IMG/VR virus record: IMGVR_UViG_3300009103_000008 | Span: 1 to 64,000 of that record | Strand: one strand, 5' to 3' | Length of the DNA: 64,000 bases | DNA from: a virus | Shown: positions 22,413 to 30,043 of the stretch, one piece after another | Position numbering within the stretch: the stretch's first letter is position 1 | Layout of the letters: the number at the start of each line of letters is the position of its first letter | Translations under genes and position numbers: made by a program | Notes under the pieces: model-generated | Database searches by the model: none | Seen by the model: the letters and a program-made list of their open reading frames with translations, nothing else | What the model was told of the DNA's origin: nothing

Positions 22413-24286
22413 GAGGGTTTTTGTAATTTTCTTAATTTCCTATCAATTAAAGGTGCATATATCTTAACTGGAATTTCCTTTCCTTTAACATTTATTTCGT
22501 CAAGATACTGCCATTCACAATCAACTTGTTTCTTTGTGAACTCTGACATTATAATTGGAGTGTCATATTGCCTTGTTTGGACTTCGAGTCTAGCTGCAAG
22601 GTTAACAGCGTCACCGACAACTGAATAATCGAATCGTGCTTCACTTCCCATGTTTCCGACAATGCATGGGCCTGTATTAATTCCCGTGCCAATGACTACT
22701 GGTGGTAAATCTAATCCTTCCCTTTCTATATCTATATTCATTTGTTCTGTTAATAGTTCTATTTCTATTGCAGATTTCAAAGCCATTTGTGCATGGTCAG
22801 GGCAATCAAGAGGAGCTCCCCAAAATGCCATCAAGCAGTCACCCATATATTTGTCGATGGTTCCACCATTTGCTAGGACAATTTTAGACATACCGTCTAG
22901 GAATCTATTAATTAGTTCCACTAATCCTTCGGGGTCGTCATTCTTCATGTATGCTTCTGATATTGGAGTGAACCCAACTATGTCTGCGAAGAGGAATGAA
23001 AGTTCTCTTCTATCTCCACCAAGTTTCAATAATTCAGGGTTTTTTTGGAGTTCTTCAACCATGTCAGGAGATAAATATTTTTGAAACTGCTTCTTAATAA
23101 GTTCTTTGAGTTGATAAGTTGTATAGTATTTGTTGAAGGAAGCATGTCCGAAAACTATAATGGAGGCAATCGATGAGTAGAAAGTATCGAAAAGAACGAG
23201 AGATGAAGACCACCAATAGAGAGACCCACCCACCTGAAATCCAACGAAGACTAGAGAAGCTATCCCCGCAACGGCTGTGGGAAGTGTGTAGACCATTACC
23301 AATATTCCTAGAAGGACTGTCAGCAGAAGAGCGAGAGATAAGAATTCAAGATAGTAGGATTGTTGTATTCGAACATCTTGCAAAACGGTTTGGAGAAGTG
23401 AGGCTTGAACTTTATGAGGATACATTACACCCACTGGGGTTGAAACTGGATTATTAAGTCCCTCTGCAGTTAATCCCCAAATCAGTATCTTACCTTCAAG
23501 GTCTGAGTTGGGTAAATCCATTGCAGATATTCTCTCAAAATCGAACCAGTATCCAATTTGAACATCTGCAGTTGAGGTTGTTTCTATGGGAGGGCTCCTA
23601 CCCATTCGAATCCACTCGATTCCAGCTTCTTCCGTGACTCGTGTTTGATAATTCTTATGGTCACCAAATGCACGAAGAACCTCTAGTGCAACCGAAGGAT
23701 ATACAACATCATTTGCAGATACTATTAATGGTGCTGAACGGATTGTCCCGTCAAAGTTTGGTGTTCCTGAAATACTAGGTGTTGTGACTGTCACTCCTGA
23801 ACCATACGAATTCTGTTTCAGGATATCAACTGGTGAAGCAATGCCAGAGAAGCTCCAAATATGGTCTTTTATCTCGCCGTCACCGAACACCGAAGTCTTA
23901 ACAAATGGTGCAGACCCAGTATCTAATTGAGTTGTGGGTGCAGCTGATAAAATCGATAGCCGATTAACTAATCCTTCTGCAAAAGCTTCGTCCCCTGAAA
24001 ACCTATCAGGGTTTTTAAACAACTGGGTAAATACATGAGTGTTGGTATAATGTGATTCCAACATTATATCTGCATAGATATTTCTCGGCCATGGGTATTG
24101 ACCATACTTCTGTAGTGACTTCTCGTCTATGTCTACTAGAACTATGTTATCGGTTTGTTCTATTTCTTTTGATTGGTGTAGGAAGTCAAACCAAGACCAT
24201 GTAACATTCTCAATAAGATATGGATTCCATACCTTAAGTCCGAATAATAACGAGACAGTTATTAATACTGTCTTCCACGAGTACAT
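22409..24286 (-). CDS. CHASE2-domain class III nucleotidyl cyclase
   Basis: A 625-residue membrane sensor cyclase. The ATG at 24286 (MYSWKTVLITV) overlaps the upstream stop as TAATG. It has an N-terminal membrane helix (~5-20), an exported CHASE2 sensor (~30-300; 'NIVLVDIDEKSLQKYGQYPW' is typical), three membrane helices (~311-390) and a class III cyclase (~425-615). All catalytic residues are visible: metal Asp D435 (FADIVGFT) and D483 (YMGDCLMAF), purine-selecting K479 and D553, and N562/R566 (VNLAARLE). Lys and Asp at the selector sites favour ATP, so cAMP is the likely product. It is the last gene of the curli-like operon, which is unusual for a phage. Confidence 0.92.
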   Translation of the reverse strand: MYSWKTVLITVSLLFGLKVWNPYLIENVTWSWFDFLHQSKEIEQTDNIVLVDIDEKSLQKYGQYPWPRNIYADIMLESHYTNTHVFTQLFKNPDRFSGDEAFAEGLVNRLSILSAAPTTQLDTGSAPFVKTSVFGDGEIKDHIWSFSGIASPVDILKQNSYGSGVTVTTPSISGTPNFDGTIRSAPLIVSANDVVYPSVALEVLRAFGDHKNYQTRVTEEAGIEWIRMGRSPPIETTSTADVQIGYWFDFERISAMDLPNSDLEGKILIWGLTAEGLNNPVSTPVGVMYPHKVQASLLQTVLQDVRIQQSYYLEFLSLALLLTVLLGILVMVYTLPTAVAGIASLVFVGFQVGGSLYWWSSSLVLFDTFYSSIASIIVFGHASFNKYYTTYQLKELIKKQFQKYLSPDMVEELQKNPELLKLGGDRRELSFLFADIVGFTPISEAYMKNDDPEGLVELINRFLDGMSKIVLANGGTIDKYMGDCLMAFWGAPLDCPDHAQMALKSAIEIELLTEQMNIDIEREGLDLPPVVIGTGINTGPCIVGNMGSEARFDYSVVGDAVNLAARLEVQTRQYDTPIIMSEFTKKQVDCEWQYLDEINVKGKEIPVKIYAPLIDRKLRKLQKPS

Positions 24287-24450
24287 TATGTTATCCAACA
24301 AACTGGATATACACACCAGTAAGGATTAGCTACTCCTAAAAGCCACAATATAAAAATCCATAAGGGAATCTGTATCCAAGTTTTTCCTTTAGACCATTCC
24401 CTGAACCTGATGGCGTGCGGAACCATCTTATTAAACAACCATTGTTTCAT
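24286..24450 (-). CDS. Small membrane protein, 54 aa
   Basis: The start at 24450 (MKQWLFNKMVPHAIRFREW) is chosen because it overlaps the stop of the preceding small frame as TAATG; a longer frame from 24519 has no ribosome site. It has a basic N-terminus, then a membrane helix 'IPLWIFILWLLGVANPYW' and a short tail with two cysteines. It directly precedes, and is coupled to, the CHASE2 cyclase gene, so a partner subunit is possible. Confidence 0.5.
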   Translation of the reverse strand: MKQWLFNKMVPHAIRFREWSKGKTWIQIPLWIFILWLLGVANPYWCVYPVCWIT

Positions 24451-24557
24451 TAGGAGACCAGTCGATAAAACGACAGTGCTAATCCAACCAATAAGGTTCC
24501 TAATACTATAAAAACCCATTTGATATGAAATTTATAATTTATTATTTTATCCCACAT
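24450..24557 (-). CDS. Very small membrane protein, 35 aa
   Basis: A short frame, MWDKIINYKFHIKWVFIVLG and onward to YRLVS, with one membrane helix. It begins 3 bases after the curlin-like gene stop and ends in a TAATG overlap with the next gene, so it fills the gap exactly. No strong Shine-Dalgarno sequence; support is the tight coupling and the hydrophobic profile. Moderate confidence only. Confidence 0.4.
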   Translation of the reverse strand: MWDKIINYKFHIKWVFIVLGTLLVGLALSFYRLVS

Positions 24558-24560
24558 AAT

Positions 24561-25400
24561 TTAATCTTGTGTTACTGTAATTGTGCAACCGCCGACTGTA
24601 TAACAAGCTTGAGACAAAGTATATGACTGAGCTGAGCCTGCGTGTTGCGTTAAATCTAAAGTAGTTCCATAAGTACCATTCAAAGTAATATTTGCAGTAT
24701 GTTGAGCATTACCGTCTTGAAGATAGTCAACAATATTAGAGTCATTATGAACTGTTAAGTTTAATGTCTTTGAACTGTCTCCTTTCTGTTTTCCAAACAC
24801 ATCATTGTCATCTCCATAGAGATAGATTCTTGCTGAATGTCCGTCACAATTATTGTTTGCACAATTCCTTTGCTGTCCTTTTATTGAATTATCACTACCA
24901 TGGATATCTATGGTGACAGTATGATTACCGCCGTCATTATTATCTATTGACCATGTAGTGTCGTTACGGTTTGAGAATTCATATCCTTGGGCCCACCAAA
25001 GTGTATTGTCATCTCCATATGCTATGTGGAACTGAATGTCGTTTTTACCGCAGGACGAATTTTTCGTGCAGTTTTGGTAGAGTTTAAGTGATTGTCTTTC
25101 TCCGTCAATATCGCCACCCCAACCATAACCTGAGCCCCAGCTGGGGGAATCATTTGCGTATCCAATTTCATTATTGTTTCCTTTTTGTAAGATTTCTATA
25201 TCGTAATCGTCTCCGTCTCCAAGTGAGAAAAAGATATTGTTGTTGAATCCTTCTTGGTCGATAGTTAGGTCGAGATTATCTCCACCCGCTGTGACCTGAT
25301 TAATATTGATACGGTTATCATCATCAGCAAATGCTTTAATTGCTGAAAATAACACCATGAGTGTAAAACACCCTATGAATAATTTTGCTGACCAGTCCAA
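24561..25400 (-). CDS. Secreted curlin-like repeat protein, 279 aa (TTG start)
   Basis: There is no usable ATG. A TTG at 25400 follows TGAGGGAAAA, a strong ribosome site, and yields the signal peptide MDWSAKLFIGCFTLMVLFSA ending AFA-DDD. The mature protein is Asn/Gln/Asp/Gly-rich with imperfect repeats of the curlin type (Q-x-G-x-x-N-x-I): IDQEGFNNNIFF and ILQKGNNNEIGY, then degenerate copies. Four paired cysteines (YQNCTKNSSC, RNCANNNC) are unusual for curlin. It shares the operon with CsgG and CsgF, so export through the CsgG pore is likely. Amyloid formation is inferred. Confidence 0.7.
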   Translation of the reverse strand: MDWSAKLFIGCFTLMVLFSAIKAFADDDNRININQVTAGGDNLDLTIDQEGFNNNIFFSLGDGDDYDIEILQKGNNNEIGYANDSPSWGSGYGWGGDIDGERQSLKLYQNCTKNSSCGKNDIQFHIAYGDDNTLWWAQGYEFSNRNDTTWSIDNNDGGNHTVTIDIHGSDNSIKGQQRNCANNNCDGHSARIYLYGDDNDVFGKQKGDSSKTLNLTVHNDSNIVDYLQDGNAQHTANITLNGTYGTTLDLTQHAGSAQSYTLSQACYTVGGCTITVTQD

Positions 25401-25417
25401 TTTTCCCTCAGTTTGTT

Positions 25418-25567
25418 TCACCCACAAATCCACCAAACAAGTAAAACAAGAATTACACCTTCAGCCCATGCTATCCAAAGTGCTTGGTAATCTGTAAGGT
25501 TGAATCTATCGATAAACTTCCAACAAAGTCTTTCGTGCCATTCTAAAAAGTCCTTTAAATATTTCAT
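25418..25567 (-). CDS. Small membrane protein, 49 aa
   Basis: A short gene with a clear TTAGGAG site ahead of the ATG at 25567. It reads MKYLKDFLEWHERLCWKFID at the N-terminus and ends in a membrane helix 'WAEGVILVLLVWWICG'. It fits exactly between the FecR-like gene and the ribosome site of the curlin-like gene. The function is unknown; it is one of five small membrane proteins in this operon. Confidence 0.6.
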   Translation of the reverse strand: MKYLKDFLEWHERLCWKFIDRFNLTDYQALWIAWAEGVILVLLVWWICG

Positions 25568-25589
25568 ATTTACTCCTAATGTCTTTTAT

Positions 25590-26732
25590 TTAGTTAGTTT
25601 GCCTGATTACAATTTCAATATTGGTGTCTCCTTGACCGAAATCAATAATCCCTTCATACCCGTCTAAAGTTAAATCTAAGTATCCTAAACCTCCAGCTGC
25701 AATGATTATCTCAATCTTTCCATTCACATCTCTATAGAGATATAGGTCTCCGTCTTGGACAAATACATTAAACTGTGAGTCTTTATTGAATCCTTGGACT
25801 GCACCTTTAATATTGAATTGTCCTAGGGTTGCTCCACCACCAGTTGAGCCTGACCCTTTAATCTTTTTATCTAGTGCTTCTACCACATCTAATAAATCTG
25901 TCAAGAAGTCAACTCCAAGCATATCTATATCAAGCTCAGTGAAATCATCTTCCATGGTATCTTCGAGTTCGTCTGACTCTAAATCATTGAACTCTAAAAA
26001 GTCTACATCTAGTATTCCAGTATCGTCATTTTGGTCGTCAGCGACAGCGTCTTCTATTGCTTGTTTAACTTCCGCAGGTGGAGAAACAATAAACATGTTA
26101 TCAATCATTGAAGGTGTTATGTTTTGAATAATAACATTTTGTGTTGGAGGAGATTCCAAAGTAGAAACCATAGTTGCCTGATATGGAAGATTGAGTAAGG
26201 TTTCTCCACCCTCATTAAATACTTTTATCTCACCACTAGAACCACCTGTTTCATCAGGTAGCAGAATCACGAGTGTTCTCCCGAGCTCGTCAATAGTAGT
26301 TGTAAAATCTGTGCCGTTGATTGCTATTTGAGCTGTCGGCGTTGAAATATCTATGTTTGCTTTCTTTATTTTTTTCCCTTTCCCTGAAGCAAACCTTGCT
26401 GTTCCTTGAACCATTCTCAAGGACATTTTTGATAATGAGGGATTAGGGTCATAGTATACTTCGTCTATGTATACTACTGTGTGTTCGATTAAATCAAGTT
26501 CCTCTTCGTCTAAGAACTCAATCTTCATTCTGCCGTTTACTGTTTCGGCTTCGTCATACAAAAAAATGTCACCACCGACATTATTCTGTTGCACTTCATT
26601 GTTTCTAACTATCTGGCCTATACCAGTAGACTCAACAATGTCTCCAATGGGGTCTGCAAATGCGACCCCACTGAATAACAATATATTAAGAATCGTTAGC
26701 TGCGTCTTTCTGATTGATTTGAATAACTGCAT
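25590..26732 (-). CDS. Secreted FecR-domain protein, 380 aa
   Basis: The start is the ATG at 26732 (MQLFKSIRKTQLTILNILLF), giving a signal peptide cut after FADA-type text (VAFA-DPIG). Residues 20-190 match the FecR domain: an early beta stretch 'GDIFLYDEAETVNGRMKIEF', then PTAQIAINGTDFTT and TLVILLP. The middle (~210-270) is a very acidic low-complexity linker, and the C-terminus is beta-rich, ending IVIRQTN. It overlaps the curlin-like gene upstream by 47 bases. FecR proteins relay signals across the envelope; next to a CHASE2 cyclase a sensing role is plausible. Confidence 0.75.
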   Translation of the reverse strand: MQLFKSIRKTQLTILNILLFSGVAFADPIGDIVESTGIGQIVRNNEVQQNNVGGDIFLYDEAETVNGRMKIEFLDEEELDLIEHTVVYIDEVYYDPNPSLSKMSLRMVQGTARFASGKGKKIKKANIDISTPTAQIAINGTDFTTTIDELGRTLVILLPDETGGSSGEIKVFNEGGETLLNLPYQATMVSTLESPPTQNVIIQNITPSMIDNMFIVSPPAEVKQAIEDAVADDQNDDTGILDVDFLEFNDLESDELEDTMEDDFTELDIDMLGVDFLTDLLDVVEALDKKIKGSGSTGGGATLGQFNIKGAVQGFNKDSQFNVFVQDGDLYLYRDVNGKIEIIIAAGGLGYLDLTLDGYEGIIDFGQGDTNIEIVIRQTN

Positions 26733-27432
26733 TATCACTTGTTATATCTAATGTAATTAAAGCATTTGGAGTTGCACAACTGTTTCCAGCTCCACTTACA
26801 CATGTTCCTGATATCTGATTGATATCCACATCTGCACTATCTCCTGTTAATTCAACCGTCATTTCGTTTGCACCATCTTTCTGTAATGTATTAACATTAT
26901 TTGAGTCACCAGTTATATCCCAGTTCCAAACAACATCATCGGATTCAAAATCCAAATCAAATACATTCGAAGAACCCACTAAGACTAAATCTGCATTTAA
27001 TCTTTCTGCTCCTAAACCATATCCTTGGTCAATGTCAAAGATGTTTGAATCTCCTTGAACAGTGAAAAGATAATCAGTAGCATCTGCTGACCCTACATTA
27101 CCAATGTTCCAGTCTATCTTGTTCGAATCACCTGTGAAGGTTAATGTATATTTCGAACTGTCTGCAACAACGGGCCCGAATAAGACATTCTGATTACCAG
27201 TAAAGTCTAAATCGAACTCCAAAGTTTGTCCTGTAATAAGCATGGCGGTTATGCTTCCGCTGGAACCATCGTTACCACCTATCTTATTACCAAAACCTAT
27301 TTGGTCAATGTATATTTTTAATGTATCACCCGTTTGGGTAATCTTAATTTCATTGTCATCAGTGGCTGCTCCGAAAACGATAGGCGAAGCCAATAATAAT
27401 ATTGCTCCTAATAAACTAATTAGTTTCTTCAT
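26686..27432 (-). CDS. Secreted curlin-like repeat protein, 248 aa
   Basis: The start at 27432 gives a clean signal peptide MKKLISLLGAILLLASPIVF-GA. The mature protein is built from Asn/Gln/Asp/Gly repeats: IYIDQIGFGNKIGG, FTGNQNVLF, VQGDSNIFDIDQGYG, TGDSNNVNTLQKDGAN and DINQISG. These fit the curlin pattern of a Gln, a Gly and an Asn per strand-turn unit, though divergent from E. coli CsgA. One Cys pair lies near the C-terminus. It is the first curlin-like gene after csgG, overlapping it by 17 bases. Probably the main or nucleating subunit. Confidence 0.72.
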   Translation of the reverse strand: MKKLISLLGAILLLASPIVFGAATDDNEIKITQTGDTLKIYIDQIGFGNKIGGNDGSSGSITAMLITGQTLEFDLDFTGNQNVLFGPVVADSSKYTLTFTGDSNKIDWNIGNVGSADATDYLFTVQGDSNIFDIDQGYGLGAERLNADLVLVGSSNVFDLDFESDDVVWNWDITGDSNNVNTLQKDGANEMTVELTGDSADVDINQISGTCVSGAGNSCATPNALITLDITSDNAVIQINQKDAANDS

Positions 27433-28345
27433 TTTCGTTATACCCCTCGGGGAACTTTTCGTCATACCCCGTTATGTTCCAAAAACCTCTTTCGTGTCCT
27501 TGGTATACTAATTCCAGCACTCCAGCTTCAATAGCTGTTCGCACTGCGTAAGTCACTGACTCATTATTTCCAATGCCATCCTCTATCTCTATTAATTGAG
27601 TTCCTTGTTCTACGAAACGGAAAACATCGCCTCCCGTTCCATAACTCAATATAGTCTTTCGAGTTTGGACATTTAATAAAACCTCTCCAGTAAGAACTGA
27701 TACAGCTCTTATTGAAATGGTCACGACATCTTGACGATATCGTTTACTATAACCAATACCTAGTGTCCGTGCGCCTCGTCCACCTGTTCTTATATTGGTA
27801 TCATAACCAATTACTCCACCCTCTATTATCATACCCGCAAAGAGTAGTGGTTGTATTCCTTCGGCTTCGTCTTTACCTTCAGCCTTAGCAAATTCTGTTC
27901 TTGCAGACCTAATAATCTGCCTTTCTCTAACTAAGTGGTCTATACCACTTCGTTCTACTACCCTAAACCAAGTACCATTTCCAGCCGTTTTAAGAGCGTC
28001 TATGACCATTTCTTGTCCACCTTGGGTCACTGCAGTAGAGAAGCTTGCAATGTTGTCTACGGACTTCCTCTGTCCAGTCTTATCTAAGAACTGATAAACT
28101 GCAACTACTGGCATCTCTTCTGCTGGTGGTAATCTTAATAGTTCAAGAAATGAGGGTAGTCTTACTACTTCGGGGTCTTCCACACAAATATATTTTCGTG
28201 CAAACTGTTTCTTTACCCCAGTGTATACATCTTTCTTAAACCCTTCGTCCCAGCGACCACAATTTTGTGGGTCGTCTGTCCACTTAGGAATTGAAGCACA
28301 GCTACTCAATACTAAAAGTAATGCTAATGAAAGAACCTTAATCAT
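27416..28345 (-). CDS. csgG: CsgG-like curli secretion pore lipoprotein
   Basis: A 309-residue CsgG-family lipoprotein: signal peptide with lipobox LSSC and lipidated C16. It then has the conserved 'MPVVAVYQFLDKTGQRK', 'WFRVVERSGIDHLVRERQII', 'LLFAGMIIEGGVIGYDTN', 'GARTLGIGYSKRYRQDVVTI' and VLLNVQTRKTI. CsgG forms the nonameric outer-membrane channel for curli subunits. The transmembrane hairpin segments (around RTGGRGARTLGIGYSKRYRQ) are intact. It starts TAATG at the csgF-like stop. It is full length compared with E. coli CsgG (277 aa), with ~30 extra residues. Confidence 0.93.
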   Translation of the reverse strand: MIKVLSLALLLVLSSCASIPKWTDDPQNCGRWDEGFKKDVYTGVKKQFARKYICVEDPEVVRLPSFLELLRLPPAEEMPVVAVYQFLDKTGQRKSVDNIASFSTAVTQGGQEMVIDALKTAGNGTWFRVVERSGIDHLVRERQIIRSARTEFAKAEGKDEAEGIQPLLFAGMIIEGGVIGYDTNIRTGGRGARTLGIGYSKRYRQDVVTISIRAVSVLTGEVLLNVQTRKTILSYGTGGDVFRFVEQGTQLIEIEDGIGNNESVTYAVRTAIEAGVLELVYQGHERGFWNITGYDEKFPEGYNENEETN

Positions 28346-28881
28346 TAGGTTCCTCCGTCGCCACCCCCGCCATCGACAGGAATCGCGTCAGGGTCTTGTG
28401 CAAAATTACCAGTTCCTATAGGTATTTCAATAATGGTTGATGTTCCGTCTTCACCTATAATGGTCATTCGTATGAACTCAACCCCTGCTTCATCTGTTAA
28501 TACTTCCCAAGTAATAGTGTTTCCTTCTAGAATAAATGAACCAAATGAACTTGAATTATCATTTGAGAACATAGATTCAACTAACTGTTTTGCAAGTGTA
28601 GCATAAATTCTGCTTTCTAAGTTTCTAATAAATTTTGCAAGAACCGTATTGTCTGCTTCTCTTTCTGCAGCTTTCCTAGCTGACTCCAAAGCATCTTCGA
28701 TTTGTTTCTTCCGAGAAAATTCCTGATTCTCGATAGTTAAATAATGAGCACCCTGACCCTGTTTACTAAACGATGGATTTCCAAATTTATGAACAATCTC
28801 ATCTGCGTAAACATTCGTTGCATGTAGAAATAAAACCCCTACAATGATAATGCTACTTACGACTTTTTTTATTACTGACAT
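28345..28881 (-). CDS. csgF: CsgF-like curli assembly factor
   Basis: A 178-residue secreted protein: signal peptide ending VYA-DEI, then 'IVHKFGNPSFSKQGQGAHYL', equivalent to the CsgF N-terminal peptide that plugs into the CsgG channel. It continues with a helical region and a beta C-terminal domain (SFGSFILEGNTITWEV, STIIEIPIG). It has a Gly-rich end, GGGGDGGT. It is longer than E. coli CsgF (138 aa). Ribosome site AAGAGGAA; it overlaps the membrane gene upstream by 29 bases. In curli systems CsgF anchors the nucleator at the cell surface. Confidence 0.85.
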   Translation of the reverse strand: MSVIKKVVSSIIIVGVLFLHATNVYADEIVHKFGNPSFSKQGQGAHYLTIENQEFSRKKQIEDALESARKAAEREADNTVLAKFIRNLESRIYATLAKQLVESMFSNDNSSSFGSFILEGNTITWEVLTDEAGVEFIRMTIIGEDGTSTIIEIPIGTGNFAQDPDAIPVDGGGGDGGT

Positions 28882-29131
28882 TCTTTTCCTCTTGTTCTTG
28901 CTGTTCCTTATATTCTAGCACTGTGTTAACCTTCTGCTGTAAACGAATCAAGTCGTTATCTAACATTCTAATTTGGTCAAGAAGTCTTATAAGGATTGTA
29001 TTAGATTTTCCTAGAGCAGGTTTTAGTTCTTGTGTGACAAATTTCCACACAAAAAATATAAAATACCCCATGCCCAGTGCGAGAACCACGGGAAAACCGA
29101 ATTCTGCAATCATCTGAGCTATGGTATTCAT
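28853..29131 (-). CDS. Membrane-anchored coiled-coil protein, 92 aa
   Basis: One membrane helix ('FPVVLALGMGYFIFFVWKFV') is followed by a coiled coil 'LLDQIRMLDNDLIRLQQKVN' and a charged tail. The start overlaps the previous stop as TAATG. It looks like a paralogue of the next gene upstream (same TM-coil layout, shared 'RMxxND' region). Not recognised; an inner-membrane partner of the export system is possible. Confidence 0.6.
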   Translation of the reverse strand: MNTIAQMIAEFGFPVVLALGMGYFIFFVWKFVTQELKPALGKSNTILIRLLDQIRMLDNDLIRLQQKVNTVLEYKEQQEQEEKNVSNKKSRK

Positions 29132-29424
29132 TAGTCCCTACGAGAATCTATCTTCTCATCTTCTATAAAATTCTCTGCACGAGCAATTCTATCAATGTCT
29201 GGCTTTAAATCTAAAGCCGAAGAAACCAATAAGTCAATCTTAATCATATCATTGTTCATCATTCGAACACGATTCTCTAAAGATTCCATAATACCAGCCA
29301 ATCCTTTTACTTGTCCTACCACTGACTCTAAAATATACTTCAAAGTCAGGAATATAAAGAAGGCCATAATCACTGCACTTCCTATAGGAATGCCCACTTC
29401 ACTCAAAAATGTTAATATATCCAT
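29131..29424 (-). CDS. Membrane-anchored coiled-coil protein, 97 aa; first gene of the curli operon
   Basis: It has an N-terminal membrane helix 'GSAVIMAFFIFLTLKYILES' and a coiled coil 'IMESLENRVRMMNNDMIKID'. Similar in layout to the 92-residue gene that follows it. The ATG lies five bases after CATAAATA, so the operon's mRNA should start at this start codon. The function is unknown. Confidence 0.6.
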   Translation of the reverse strand: MDILTFLSEVGIPIGSAVIMAFFIFLTLKYILESVVGQVKGLAGIMESLENRVRMMNNDMIKIDLLVSSALDLKPDIDRIARAENFIEDEKIDSRRD

Positions 29425-29429
29425 ACCAT

Positions 29430-29437
29430 TATTTATG
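29430..29437 (-). promoter_or_regulatory. Late promoter of the curli/cyclase operon, leaderless type (CATAAATA-N5-ATG)
   Basis: CATAAATA, then ATGGT, then the ATG at 29424. A factor-independent terminator ends 42 bases upstream, so this promoter heads an isolated late operon. Confidence 0.65.
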
Positions 29438-29478
29438 AAAATGAGCTCTGCTTTGGAACAAATATTCCAAAATTGAAC

Positions 29479-29507
29479 AAAAAAAAGGAGACCGAAGCCT
29501 CCTTTTT
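29479..29507 (-). terminator. Rho-independent terminator
   Basis: On the minus strand AAAAAGGAGGC-TTCG-GTCTCC is followed by seven or more T: a GC stem with a UUCG loop and a U tract. It ends the 87-residue gene's unit, before the curli/cyclase operon. Confidence 0.85.
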
Positions 29508-29525
29508 AGTTCTTGTAAATAAGAT

Positions 29526-29789
29526 TTATTTCAGTTGTGAATGTATTTCACTAATGACAGCAGCTTTATTACCTGACTTTTTAACCTTTAGAGAGCGTTT
29601 CTCTGCGAAATCAAAAAGTTGACCCTTAGTTAGTTTTCCAAGTTCTGCTTTAGAGACAACACCATTGTTGTTCCTGTCAGCAGTCACTACTGGTTTGGAA
29701 GTTTGGGTCTTCTTAGAACCCTGTTCCTTCCATACTAGAAAAGCAACTACGGCTACGATAATTAAAACTACGATACTTGAAGTTTCCAT
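29526..29789 (-). CDS. Membrane protein with EF-hand-like loop and SAP-like domain, 87 aa
   Basis: An N-terminal membrane helix (SSIVVLIIVAVVAFLVW) is followed by a canonical 12-residue EF-hand loop DRNNNGVVSKAE. Then comes a helix-extended loop-helix region of SAP/HeH type, 'LTKGQLFDFAEKRSLKVKKS' and on to the end. This would place a Ca2+-binding and possibly DNA-binding module at the inner membrane. Such a combination in 87 residues is unusual; the function is not known. A terminator follows. Confidence 0.6.
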   Translation of the reverse strand: METSSIVVLIIVAVVAFLVWKEQGSKKTQTSKPVVTADRNNNGVVSKAELGKLTKGQLFDFAEKRSLKVKKSGNKAAVISEIHSQLK

Positions 29790-29827
29790 AATCTATTTCC
29801 TCATAATTAATTAATTAATACTCTTAT

Positions 29828-30001
29828 TTAGTCCTTAGCTTTACCAACATTTATTGCTACCCAGTCTATTACTTTATAGCACTTTTTAACGATGCCGTCA
29901 TCTACTGGTGTTGGAGTTAAAGCTGCAACTAATGAAGCACCCATAACTAACCAAGGTATCACTTGAATCCATGCTATAATCCATTGTAGGAATTCTAACA
30001 T
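29828..30001 (-). CDS. Small conserved membrane protein, 57 aa
   Basis: The ATG at 30001 follows AAGGAGAAAAT. The protein begins MLEFLQWIIAWIQVIPWLVM, with one hydrophobic helix to about residue 30, then 'PTPVDDGIVKKCYKVIDWVA'. I recall near-identical small proteins in marine T4-like phages, still without function. A hairpin (CGAAAG/CTTTCG) precedes the ribosome site, with a late-like CTAAATA before it. Confidence 0.65.
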   Translation of the reverse strand: MLEFLQWIIAWIQVIPWLVMGASLVAALTPTPVDDGIVKKCYKVIDWVAINVGKAKD

Positions 30002-30043
30002 ATTTTCTCCTTCGAAAGAAATAAAAGTCTTTCGTAGGTATAT

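Noticed and set aside
23173-23457. Plus-strand frame of 94 codons inside the cyclase gene
   Set aside because: It lies fully inside a well-supported minus-strand gene, has no promoter or ribosome site context, and its protein looks random. The same holds for all other plus-strand frames in the window.
24286-24519. 77-codon frame starting at 24519
   Set aside because: It has no ribosome site, and a 35-codon frame with TAATG coupling explains the region better; the start at 24450 is used instead.
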